A stretch of DNA of 39,063 bases, from the NCBI GenBank assembly GCA_000226015.1, contig JH154634.1, positions 18,948-58,010 of the forward strand, in the 5' to 3' direction. Below the pieces are notes generated by a model. It searched no databases and was not told the origin of the DNA. It worked only from the letters and a program-made list of their open reading frames with translations. Position numbers and translations under genes: made by a program. This DNA is from Mnemiopsis leidyi. Lineage: Eukaryota > Ctenophora > Tentaculata > Lobata > Bolinopsidae. The number at the start of each line of letters is the position of its first letter. The stretch's first letter is position 1. Below, piece after piece: positions 11,450-21,925 of this stretch.

Positions 11450-11818
11450 TGGAATTCATTTCACATCAATTATTGGGTAGGCCATAGCTATTAGCTAGTT
11501 TAGTAGGTAGAAATTAGAAATTAAATTTCATTAACTTTTTTTCTTTAGTTATATTTTATCAATTGACTAAGTTAAGTTCAGATAAATATTTAAATGTTGT
11601 GTTATGTGTACAGTTAGAGGATATAAAGTGTGTAATTCCTTTGTTTCTTTATTCCATGCTCTTATAACTGCTTGAAATGCTCTTATAACTGCTTGAAGAA
11701 GTAAGCATATCTTATTACTTAGTATAAATGTCATATTGTAGAATTAGGAAAACACGACGAATTTCCATTTTGGGAATTAAGTCTTCAACTTCTTGTGTAA
11801 AGTAATTATTTCTTTAGC

Positions 11819-14307
11819 ATGGGTAGCGGAGAAATCCTTCCAGGAGACTGGCACTGCGGATCTTGCGACGTGAACAACTTCGCGCGCAGAACACACTGCA
11901 TTGACTGTCAGAAACCCAAGGAAGATCTTGACACTACAGAAAAAGAGTATTTTACAATAGTTTTTCTCAATGATTGTACTTATTGATTCATTATGTTTTG
12001 GAAATTGTTATCACCTCCCTCAAAAAGATCGTGAACTTTACTTAGCTTGAGGTCTCACATAAAATCTAACGTCGACCTATCCCACCCCACATTTAAAGAG
12101 GGGTTGGCAGACATAAATAGATAAGAGTTTGTCGTTGTGGAAGCTTTCAATAAACATGTGTTAATCGTCTTCAACCCACAGCTGTGAAGCAGAAGAGAAG
12201 TGTGACACTGACCTAAACATTGAAGCTGCTGAAGAGACGGTAGATAAGATAGAAGATGTAGAACCAGACAACAAGGCTGGATCTCGGGAAGTGAGAGATG
12301 GAGACTGGACTTGTTCTAGTTGTAAAGTAAGGGATAATTCAACTAATCCGTCCTTTCTGATAAGTTTAGTCTGAGATTCGGCTTTTTCGCTCCCTCTCCG
12401 GTCTCCTTGGTCATACTTATCCTAAAACACAATCACTACGCAGGCTAACAATTTTGCCAGACGGCAAGCTTGCTTCAAGTGTAAAGCCAACAAAGACGGT
12501 TCCGCGCCAGGGGACTCTGACAAATTTCAATTCCGTAATGGTGATTGGAGTTGCAGCACATGCGGGACACACAACTTTGCACGTAGATCTGCGTGTTTTC
12601 AGTGCCGCAAACAGCGTCCTGAGGGTAGTGACTGGATCTGTATGGGCTGTAACATGAACAACTTTGCTAGGAGAGCGTACTGCTTCGGTTGCCAGGCACC
12701 CAAATATCAGTGTGAGTTGCTACAACATTGTTTAGCAAATAAGATATCTCAGGCTTCATGATTTTTGCTAGTCAAAACTCAAGAGAATGTTCAATTTTTG
12801 TGATAATGAGCTTCTTTTTTAGTCGTGGTAGTTGTTGATTATAAAATATCAGCAGATAGAGATAGCAATCATTACCATAACAACAACCCGTACTACAACA
12901 ACGGTCCTCCTAACGACGGTTACTATCCACGAGGACCCCCTCCTCCACGTAATGGTGGCATGGGCCGCAACCCTATCAGAAACGGAGACTGGATGTGCTC
13001 TGGATGTAAGTCCATCAAAAAGAGTACTTGATATTCTAAACTTGAAACCTATGAATTATGAAACGTTGAATTTTGGACGAGCTAAATCTGAGTCGTCTGT
13101 CTCAAACATTTTCGCCATGTTTATGGTTATTGAAAAGGTCTTCGGTCTAAAGTTTTTCTTGAAAAAGGGATACTTTAAAAGAAAATAGTCTTGAATGAAA
13201 AACCGTTGCAGGTAACTTCCACAATTTTGCGAGACGAGAGACATGTAAGGGATGTGGGGAACACAAGGGAGAAACTGAAGTTGTTCAGGACAGGAAACAA
13301 GGGGTTCAGCCCGGAGACTGGGGTTGCGGTAATGTTAACGTTTTGATTTTAATCATTTGTTCACGGTAATGTTAACGCTTGTTTTTTACGATTTGTTAAC
13401 GTCCAATTAACATAAAAAGTGCAAATATCTTCGCTCGTTGCCAGAACTAACTTTTATACCACTAAACTTGTCAGCTTTTATCAAGATCACTGACAACGAA
13501 CCCTGCCATGACTTAATGTACTGTTTCCATGACAACGGACATAGTTACTATTCCACAGGACTTCTTTAGCACTTGATCTTATCTGCTGCCAGACAAGAGG
13601 GTTTTATCACCCCTGCAGTACTAGCAATTAGAGTTAAACCCATTTCAAAAGGGGCTTTGCCCCGTTGGTATTTGGTATCTAGAAGAACTTGGATGGGATA
13701 AAGATCCTGATTTTAAGAAGAAAATCTGCTGCTCAGATACCCTTTGCTTCGATTATCTAAACACCCGGGACGCAAGGTTTTATAATTTTCGTCTTAGTAA
13801 AGTGACTAGTTTCGTTATTTAATCCCTTTTATAAATCATCTTAGTTATTGATTATAACGATATGATTAGACTTGATTTTACGCCCTTGTTTCTTATAAAA
13901 AGGAGTAAAAAACGAAGTATCAAAACTGACTTAAACGCTGACTTATCAGAAATGGGCACACTCCATTATGTCCTCCAATTTGAAATAATGATCACTCAGG
14001 GGAGCTGATTTTTTCTTATGTCGTTATCGACATTTTTCTAGTCCTGTCTGGATATGTGACAGCGAAACATTTTGTGTAACCATGATAACATAGTAATGTG
14101 GAACCCAAATTTTTCATGTATTACATCGTGGTTAAACCACGATGACTCAGAATTATGACAGCGGCCGCGATCTCGTGGCAATCTCAAGTCCTGTTTTATC
14201 CAAAATTAAGGACAACTTTACCCTCAGATTCTTGCGGTGAAAACAACTGGGCGCGAAGAACTAAGTGCTACAAATGTGAGGAGCCGAAACCCCTACTCGA
14301 GGATTAG
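11819..14307 (+). CDS. Six-finger RanBP2-type zinc-finger protein A (predicted ssRNA binder)
   Basis: Exons 11819-11946, 12182-12326, 12444-12711, 12823-13005, 13212-13328 and 14228-14307 join in phase to 306 codons. Six RanBP2-type fingers (W-x-C-x2-C-x3-N-x6-C-x2-C) start at about residues 10, 84, 125, 154, 236 and 277. Every finger has N-F-A-R-R, or N-W-A-R-R in the last, and the first five are introduced by or contain G-D-W or D-W. This is the signature of ZRANB2/FUS/TAF15-type fingers that read GGU in single-stranded RNA. Between fingers 4 and 5 is a low-complexity N/Y/P/G stretch with RGPPPPRNGG, reminiscent of FET-family linkers. Introns cut fingers 2, 5 and 6 near the second cysteine. 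The donor of exon 5 is repeated 37 bases downstream, where use would shift the frame. CTTTAG sits one base before the ATG. Confidence 0.9.
13523..13536. promoter_or_regulatory. X-box-like motif GTTTCCATGACAAC in intron 5 of gene A
   Basis: Matches the general RFX X-box pattern (two inverted half-sites). One of a dispersed set in this window; a related GTAACCATGATAAC occurs at 14076-14089. Function is not shown by the sequence. Confidence 0.3.
14124..14144. repeat. Perfect 10-bp inverted repeat, CATCGTGGTT-a-AACCACGATG
   Basis: A 21-base palindrome with a single central base, lying in intron 5 of gene A, about 80 bases before the last exon. A similar AACCACGT-a-ACGTGGTT palindrome is at 15022-15038. 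No known function. Confidence 0.6.
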
Positions 14308-16030
14308 TACAAGTAAATATTTAGTTGATTAATTAGTTAGCTAATTGTTTAATTAGTTGATTAATGAGATGATTATAGACAATCAGACGTAACTCTAAAA
14401 TTAATTGACTTATAGATCCTTTTACCCAGAGGAATGTTATAATAGCTATCAGCTACCAACTTTTCACTTGATTCTTTAATTAGTATACTTTCTTAAATTA
14501 TTCACAAACGCTTTTTCTACATTGTAATTAAAGATGGCTGACTGAAGATTGTGTTATTTCAGCAGTTTTTGCAATTTGCTTCTCGCACTAGAATGATTTG
14601 ATAACTTCTTTGCAGACAGAATTTTGTGATCAAATATTCTTTACCTAAATCTTTACTCTTCTTAGTCTAATTTTTGTTTTCGCTTAAAAAGCTTTTAAAA
14701 CGCTCAAATGTGCTGTAGCTCGCGAATCGTGATATATTGATTTTGTTGCTGCAAAGGGTGTTAAATGTATCCACTTTGTATAGGGAATTAGATTTAGTAG
14801 CCCAAATATTTATGTTCTTATGTGGTAAAGATGTTGCTCCATTGATGATAGGTCTTAAACTATTTTAAGTTACCTCCGATATTTCCTAAATGAGAAGTGG
14901 AATATTTTGATTTAAACAAGATGATCAACCGTTTCATAATCCGTTTTAAATCCCAATAACTTGGCCGTTATGCTGTTTTATATAAAAATTTAATTGAAAT
15001 TGAACCCGATTTATCAAGTCGAACCACGTAACGTGGTTACTCCCGAAGTTTGATGTACAATTTTATGTCACCGATATCTTGTCGGCATTCCTTATTTCCT
15101 TGAACTGTTTCAAGGCACTACACGATATAGTAAAGGTCACTTGACCAGCGCTCTCGATATTTGGTCTTCGTCTACAATTTCTAATCTAGATTTGACTCTA
15201 AAAGACCGACCTGTTCCCGACCAAGTATAGTTTTATATATTTGTGCTATGTGGGGAAGGGGCCATACATTAACACTATTGACCTCGGTTTTTAGTGTAAT
15301 TTTGGGGCTTGTTTTCCTCGGTGGAAAATAGAGTTTTGCAAATCATGGAACGACTGATTGCTCAAACTGTGATCCGGTATGGTATAAAGTTGTTTAAATT
15401 TTGCTTCTTTGTCTGTGTCATGCGATGTATTTCAATGTATGGCCCCTTAAGTAGTTGAACCCTTGTCTAGGATTATTTATTTATGATATTTATAATCCCA
15501 GTAAGCCCTTACGCTGCTGATATGCGTACCATTATACCTATTAACTTTGCAAAACTATACGTTTGGAATGTTTTGCTGAATTGGTATCATATTTATAACT
15601 GCTTGCCTTTTTATTGTTTCTTCTTGCATCATTAGTCCCTAACCCATAAGCTGGGTAGTGGGTAGAAGGTCTGCAATTGGCCAAAGTTCATGTCGCGAAT
15701 AATATTACATTAAGTGAAACTCCTACCGTAACAGCTAAGACTAGCTTGCAGTGGAAGATGACAAGTCCAATCCAACTCTAACTCTAATTTTTGAGATTTG
15801 CCAAGTGCCAACCGTTTTTGATAGTTAACCTTGTCTGTAATCTTGCTCTATCCCTTACTCTCTTAATTCCAGCTAAGCGCTAGCGATGGGCGGTGAAAAA
15901 TCCTACTGTAACTATAACTCTAGATCTAAATACAATCCTACTGTAACTATTTATATTATTAGATCTAATACAGTCTACTCTAAAGTATAAATCTTACTCC
16001 TACTTGAACTCTACATCTGTTCAGCTAGCG
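14308..16030. other. Intergenic region between genes A and B
   Basis: AT-rich, without a credible coding frame. At 15872-15905 an acceptor-like TTAATTCCAG is followed by CTAAGCGCTAGCGATGGGCG, which echoes the start of gene B (CAGCTAGCGATGGATGGCG) 140 bases downstream. Short repeats of CTACTGTAACTAT lie between. A palindrome sits at 15022-15038. Confidence 0.5.
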
Positions 16031-18596
16031 ATGGATGGCGACAAGTCAAGATCCAGGTCGAGGTCCCCCCACCGGTCTGACTCTCCCAACTCTCCCAGCT
16101 CAAAGTGGACATGTAAAAACTGTAGTTCGGAAAATGAGTCCAACAGAGACAAGTGCGGAAAGTGCAGACTTGCTAAGGTAGGAAATGAAGGGTTCGGGAT
16201 TAAAAAGTTGGGGTAAAATTTTCAATATGTCATATTTTGGATAAACATTTCTAGAAATTTCAGTTTCTATATTTTTGTATCTACTCTAAGTATATACTGC
16301 CGGTAAACAAACCAACTCTCCCCAGGGTGTAGACAAAAAGGAAGTCTTCACTGAAGACTGGGAATGTGACAAATGTCGAGCTAACAACTTTTCCCGGCGT
16401 ATAGACTGTTTCAAATGTCACGCTCGAAAACCACCCCTCGATCCGAAACACCCGCACGACTGGGAATGTCCGGCGTGCAAGGGAAACAACTTCAGTAGGC
16501 GTGTCACGTGCTTTAAGTGCGGGGAACCTAAACCCAGGTTCATCTCGTCTAGTGGGATAGGGACAGAGGAGCCTAGAGACGGATCCTGGTACTGTGATTG
16601 GTAGGTGCAGTGTTGCCATGGTAGCGGGCTGAGTGTTGTCACGAGGCTTCGATCCCTTTAAAGTAGTAAAACTTCATCTTGTACTACTTTTCTACTTTTT
16701 CAATTCCATACCAAATTGATAGCTCACCAAAATTCAAATTTAGCCAGACTCCTCTTTTTTCAGCGGTTCACTAAACTACTCCCGACGTACCGATTGCTAC
16801 AAATGTCGGCTGCCCAAACCCCGCGGTTATGACAGTAGAGGTTCCTATGGTAACCAGCCCCGTGGTGGTATGTCTAGGATGCGGTCTCCAACCCCAGAAC
16901 GGGGGTACAGACAGAGATCTCCAATCAGGTGAGTGTTACCACGGTAACGACTAACAACGCACAACTAAAGGACAGGTCATGTTTGTGTATTATGATAATA
17001 TTAGGTAACTTATTTAAACCTTCACTTAACGATTAACCACAAGTAACTACAAGTTATGAGAAACGTAACTAGAAGCCATATCTCGAAGTACCTACCGCCT
17101 TTAACGGGCGATGCGCTCCAGAATTTCTTCGAAATTCGCCAGGCCAGAAATGTGTGAGAGCGCGTGATGGCTGCGACAGTAACTACATACGTCAAACTGT
17201 GCTGTTTCAGATTCAACCCCTCTCTGCCAGAGCGAGCTCCGGATGTAGACCCGGTTACAGGTGAAGCAGAGTGGCTCTGTCCAGTGTGCGGGGTCAGCAA
17301 CTTCTACAAACGGTTCGACTGTTACCGCTGTTTCGAGAAGAAGCCTTTGGATAGCGGAGTTATTGGTATGTTACCATGACAACGTATAGATAGCGCACTT
17401 TGCTCTTAGAAGTAAAATTATTCAGATAAGCGTATAAACTTTCCTTTCACTCTAATGGTATATAAGTATATGTATTATGGATATAAAAAGAATGATCGCC
17501 CATATGATTGTGTACTAGTTTTAGAATTTGTGCATCCCCATCTCATACTTTAGTTCAACCCCCTGTTCCCAACTATGGTTAAATCTTTGTACCTCCTCCC
17601 AATATTCACTAGCCTCTACACCTCCAGTTCGAGATGGCAGACCGATGTACCCCGAGTCACGTGACCCGCCCTACAACGCTGACTCGGCTCCCAGAACCAC
17701 GTACAGCAACATCAGCGCCTCATCGTACAGCAACGTGTCGGCCCCTCCCCCTGGACCACTCAGCATTCCAAAGAAGAGGTTCCCAACTGACTGGATATGT
17801 CCGGACTGTCATGGACTCAACTACAGCAAGAGAACTGACTGTTTCAAGTGTCATTTGGCGAAGCCGGAGGATGGGGCTGGATATGATTCTAGGTAATGTA
17901 GAATAATCAAGGTAATTCTAGAGAATTTTGGGTAAATCTAGGTTATTCTAGGTTATTTTAGGTCATGGAACGTGCTTTATTGACTAACTCCTGTACCGGC
18001 TTCATCGTTACATGGTTTGGAGCATTAAATTAGTAAGTTCATCACGTTTAGAATCGCTACAGTAACAAGGGTAACTATATTTACCACAGTTACAATTGTA
18101 ACTACAGTTACTACAGTAACTAACAAGTGTAACTACTGTTACCGTAGTTACAAGTGTAACTACTGTTACCGTAGTTACAAGTGTAACTACTGTTACCGTA
18201 GTTACAAGTGTAACTACTGTTACCGTAGTTACAAGTGTAACTACAGTTACCGTAGTTACAAGTGTAACTACTGTTACCGTAGTTACAAGTGTAACTACTG
18301 TTACCGTAGTTACAAGTGTAACTACAGTTACCGTAGTTACACGTTTAACTACAGTTACCACGGTAACAAGTGTAACTACAGTTACCAAGGTAACGCATGT
18401 AACTCCAGTTACCACGGTAACTAAACCCCCTACACCCAGGGTGCAGCTAGAGAAGACAACATCAGGTCCGGTACGTGACGGAGACTGGACGTGTGGGTCG
18501 TGTGGGGGTAACAACTTCTCTAGACGGACTGACTGTTACCGGTGTAAGGATCCCAAACCTTCTGGAGAGGGAGATAGCAGAGTTTCTGCTTGGTAG
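16031..18596 (+). CDS. Seven-finger RanBP2-type zinc-finger protein B
   Basis: Exons 16031-16177, 16326-16600, 16764-16928, 17211-17365, 17628-17892 and 18440-18596 join in phase to 387 codons. After an SR-rich N-terminus (KSRSRSRSPHR), fingers start near residues 25, 60, 94, 136, 216, 302 and 351. Fingers 2, 3 and 7 have N-F-S-R-R, 4 has N-Y-S-R-R and 6 has N-Y-S-K-R, consistent with GGU-type ssRNA binding. Finger 1 (N-E-S-N-R) and finger 5 (N-F-Y-K-R) are divergent. Finger 4 has C-D-C instead of C-x2-C and is split by an intron exactly at its second cysteine. Linkers are rich in R, G, S, Y and P. Intron 5 contains a 27-bp minisatellite. TCTGTTCAG lies six bases before the ATG. The frame could be extended upstream from a TTG, but it crosses that acceptor, so ATG 16031 is preferred. 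Confidence 0.9.
16935..16948. promoter_or_regulatory. X-box-like palindrome GTTACCACGGTAAC in intron 3 of gene B
   Basis: A 14-bp near-perfect palindrome of the dispersed family, six bases downstream of the exon 3 donor. A related GTTACCATGACAAC lies at 17370-17383, just after the exon 4 donor. Regulatory function is conjecture. Confidence 0.3.
18100..18420. repeat. 27-bp minisatellite in intron 5 of gene B
   Basis: Around a dozen tandem copies of a unit like GTTACAAGTGTAACTACTGT plus TACCGTA; the period is 27 bases, and the 3' copies degenerate into GTTACCACGGTAAC forms. Each unit contains inverted GTTAC/GTAAC half-sites, so single strands could fold into many small hairpins. It ends about 20 bases before the last exon's acceptor. 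The long minus-strand open frame here is a shadow of the repeat. Confidence 0.9.
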
Positions 18597-18810
18597 TCAT
18601 GGTTACGTCAGGTTAGTTTGTATGTGTAGTGTAGTAGTATGTAGTAGTCCAGATTAGACTGTAGTATGTTATAGTGCTTGGTAATCGTGCTTACGTCAGG
18701 TTAGTTTGTGTGTTTTGCGTAGTGTAGTAGTATGTAGTAGTCAAGACTGTAGTATGTTATTGTGCTTGGTAGTCATGGTAACGTCAGGTTAGTTTTGTTA
18801 GTAGTATGAT
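18588..18810. repeat. 88-bp tandem repeat beginning at the gene B stop codon
   Basis: Copies begin at 18588, 18676 and 18764 with GCTTGGTAGTCATGGTTACG or close variants, followed by TCAGGTTAGTTT and GTAGTAGTATG blocks. The first copy includes the last codons and the TAG stop of gene B; the others lie in the 3'UTR. Confidence 0.85.
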
Positions 18811-19975
18811 GTTGTTATAATTGTGTCGTATGTTATAAATGGGTCTGTTGCATGGTGTTGTTAGTATTTGTATGCAGTAGTAGCTTTCTGAGCCAATTCA
18901 AATGAACATAGCGCATAAAGTTTATAGTTGTTTCTAAGCTTAATGATTATGAGTTGCCACAAACCCAATTTAATTAACATACGATTTTAATTGAGCTAGC
19001 AATTGAGATTATTTCGGCTACAAGAATTAATCTAAATTTTCTATCGGCAAAATCGAAACCAGAGAAAACTTTGGGTAGAAATTCTAGTTAAGTTCAGTGT
19101 GATATCCCTTCTTCTCGCACTACAGTGTAAGCGGGGAGGGGGACGGCTGGAGCTGTTAGAGTCGGCTTGACATCCGGTACTTCTTGTTTCAGCGAGGGAG
19201 GAGTGAGGAGAGGAGAAGGTTGAGAAGTAACGAGACTCCTGTAGTGTTACCATGGTAACCCGTCTGAGGAAGAGATGGAGTAACGAGAACCGTGAGACAC
19301 CAGAGAGTTCTCAAATTCTTCTATAATTATACATGATTTTTAGAACACTATATATTCATTTTAGGAATGCTTTTATTGTTAATTTTATCGTTCAATCCCC
19401 GAACTTTGCCAAGTGCAATGTTATTAATATCTGGAACTTTGCCAAGTACAATGTTATTAATCTCTGGAGTGGCAGTGGAAGAGCCGGAGGTTTGAGTAAT
19501 CGGTAATTCGATAACGCTCTTATCAGTCGGGAAGTTCAACTTACCATCTGTATTTTAATAATTAAAATGCCGCGGTCTTCCTCCCTTTTATTTGTGGCTG
19601 TTTGGCGAGAAGCGGCTTGTGACGCAGTGTTACTCGGCTCCTTTGTTAGTTCATATTTATCTTTTAACCTACCTGTCCGAGTTAAAATAATTGACGCTGG
19701 TTTTACAACAGAGCCCCCTTATGATAATAGTTTTTATTTTTGTTTTCACCCTTAGAAATCAAGCTCATAAATTTCTACATTTGTTCAATTTTATGATGAA
19801 ATACTCCTCAATCAAAGAAAAACGTCAAAGTTCGACACAAGCACTGTGTAAAGCTTAAGTTTTCCTTATTAAGAATAATCTCCCTGAAAACTATGTCGCT
19901 AAAAACTAACACTCTTACAACTAACTACCTAACAACCAACTCCGTAGCACGTAGAAAACAAGAAACCAAAAGTCC
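18811..19975. other. Spacer between gene B and the FABP-like gene
   Basis: No firm gene. At about 19191 a TTGTTTCAG acceptor-like site precedes a short R/E-rich frame (begins R-G-R-S-E-E-R-R-R) ending at a TAA in an X-box-like palindrome; it could be an unconfirmed alternative terminal exon. At 19395-19465 a roughly 33-bp unit (AACTTTGCCAAGTGCAATGT type) is duplicated. Confidence 0.4.
19246..19259. promoter_or_regulatory. Perfect palindrome GTTACCATGGTAAC (X-box-like)
   Basis: Best-preserved copy of the dispersed 14-bp palindrome, about 720 bases upstream of the FABP-like start. It resembles the RFX-bound X-box. Confidence 0.35.
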
Positions 19976-20431
19976 ATGGCACGAGAAGAGACACGCTCCC
20001 CCTCCCCTACTCGTCCCGGATCCCCAAACTTCTCGGGAAAGTGGCGACTCAAGGACTCGGAGAACTTCGACCCCTTCCTCCAGGACTGCCAAGTAGGTTA
20101 CCTGAAACGCACGGCAGCTTGTGTGGTCAGCTCGGAGCACCTCATCACGCAGGAGGGGGACCACATGAACGTGAAGGTGACAGCGGCAGGATGGGGCACC
20201 CAGAAACAGCAGGATTACGAGATTGGGGGAAGTTTCTCTGAAGTGGAGATAAACGGTGAACAGTCAGAAGTGGAGACTGAGTGGGAGGGAGATGGCATCA
20301 AGGAGTTGCATCGGGCCGAAAGTTTTGAGTATCTTTTAGTCAGGGAGCTGGAGGACGAGGAGACGATGGTGCTGAATTTGGAGTCCCCCAAGGGTACGAA
20401 GGCTAAGCGAGTTTACAAGCGGGTCGAATAG
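19976..20431 (+). CDS. Fatty-acid-binding-protein-family (FABP/CRABP) lipocalin-like protein, single exon
   Basis: A 151-residue protein. After an unusual SP-rich N-terminal extension of about 18 residues (RSPSPTRPGSP) comes FSGKWRLKDSENFDPFL, the opening strand and helix motif of intracellular lipid-binding proteins (family form: F-x-G-x-W-x-x-x-x-S-E-N-F). The C-terminus KRVYKRVE contains the R-x-Y pair (R145, Y147) that in FABPs binds the ligand carboxylate. Without the extension the length is about 133, typical for the family. The ligand is unknown. Most animal FABP genes have four exons; here there are no introns. The ATG is chosen as the first in frame; the upstream sequence lacks a strong acceptor, unlike its neighbours. 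The gene sits between two RNA-binding zinc-finger genes, with no obvious functional link. Confidence 0.85.
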   Translation: MAREETRSPSPTRPGSPNFSGKWRLKDSENFDPFLQDCQVGYLKRTAACVVSSEHLITQEGDHMNVKVTAAGWGTQKQQDYEIGGSFSEVEINGEQSEVETEWEGDGIKELHRAESFEYLLVRELEDEETMVLNLESPKGTKAKRVYKRVE

Positions 20432-21925
20432 ACAGTGATTCCATGGTAACGGGATGTTGGAGCCAGGAGGAGCCTAGATCGAGATGTGGAGTGTACATAA
20501 GTTTGATCCTCATTCCTCAACCATCCGCTGCGTTCGTGAGACCCAGGCCTCAGAAGATCCTGCCTTTGCTGTAGTTGTGCTTATTTGAAGACAGAGAAAT
20601 AGACTCTTTGTAAAGAGCGTTCCAGTTGTGAGACAAGCATGAAGAGACTGTTGTAGTATTTATTGTTAGTTGTTGTGGCTGCTTTCGTTTGAGTTCCCAT
20701 GGTGACAGCGGTGTTGTATATTGCTATGTTCAGTGTTTTTTTATAAAATCAAAAATTGATTTCTTGACAAATCATGTTCAAATACTAGCTTGTTGAAGAA
20801 AAATGAAAATAAGTAAGATTATTTCGATTCGGAAAAGCTGATTTAAGTTATTGTTGTAAGTCATTGTTAGTCATATTATATCATGTTCATCCTCTTTTAC
20901 CTAAATTAAGTTTTACTAAAGTAGTTTTACTCAAGAAAATGAGGAGAAAATCTTGAATTACTTTCGAGTTCAACATCCTTCTTGATCAAAATTTGTGGCA
21001 CGAATAATATTAAAAACATGTCCTCATGAATGACGTTAGATATTGATATGAACAACGTAATAAAGAGTGAGAGACATAGGATCAAAAATTATAAAATTGC
21101 TGAAATGTAAATTTTCCGAAGACAGTTAAATCCGGTAATAACTTTATCACATACAAAATCATTTCAAGCATCGTCATATCGACTATACAAAATATTGTTT
21201 TTTTCTCTCAAGGCTTATACCTACCGAACGCTTTACGAATAATGCTTCTCTTCAGAAAGTTCGTGATCGAACAACGAGAAGTCCTACTGAAGCCAGCCTC
21301 CTGGTCTTGTTACCAAGGTAACGGACCTCATTTGTCTGGAGGTCATGGAGCCTCTTCAACACGGGTTGTATAACCTTCCCAGCCTATCATGGTCTTTTAC
21401 TTCTGGAATCGTCTACTTCAATGGAGGATCGCTTGACCAATCTTTATTGGTTTTATCTCTCTTCAAATAGTGTAAGACTTGGAGACTTTCTCCCATTATT
21501 CGTCTTCATTACTTTATTCATATTTACAGCTTGAAAGCTGTCGAATTAGGTAAATCTTTTAGGCAAGCTGAATAAGCTCATGATTGGGTTGAATTATCCG
21601 GCAGTTTGAATTGACTGGTTTGCTTGAACGTGGAATAAACCGTACGCGCATCGTGTAGATTTGCCAGTGTGCCCCGCTTAAGTATAAGTTGGACTTCAAC
21701 CCTGCATCGTCTTTGGGAATATTATGTGCCTAATTGAAGCAGATCAAACATAATTTTTATTACGAGTAACAAATTAACGTGCAGATTAAATAATCTAATT
21801 AAGTTATTACTTCAAGATTGTAGCCATGGTAACTGACTTTAGTTTCCAACCTGGTCGCTAGATTATCACCAACAATCTATTCACCATGGTAACTGTAGTT
21901 CTAACAAACCACACCCAACAGCAAC
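20432..21925. other. Spacer between the FABP-like gene and gene C
   Basis: No coding frame is supported. It contains five X-box-like motifs: TTCCATGGTAAC at 20439-20450, a weaker CCATGGTGAC near 20699, GTTACCAAGGTAAC at 21309-21322, GTAGCCATGGTAAC at 21820-21833 and TTCACCATGGTAAC at 21880-21893. The last two lie within 110 bases of the gene C start, where they could act in its promoter. A CACCCAACAG acceptor-like site lies four bases before the gene C ATG. Confidence 0.5.

Noticed and set aside
8128-18420. CRISPR-like arrays
   Set aside because: The repeats are contiguous minisatellites without unique spacers, in a eukaryotic genome.
18008-18514. Minus-strand 168-codon open frame rich in V and T
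   Set aside because: It is the translation of the 27-bp minisatellite in gene B intron 5 and overlaps a well-supported plus-strand exon.
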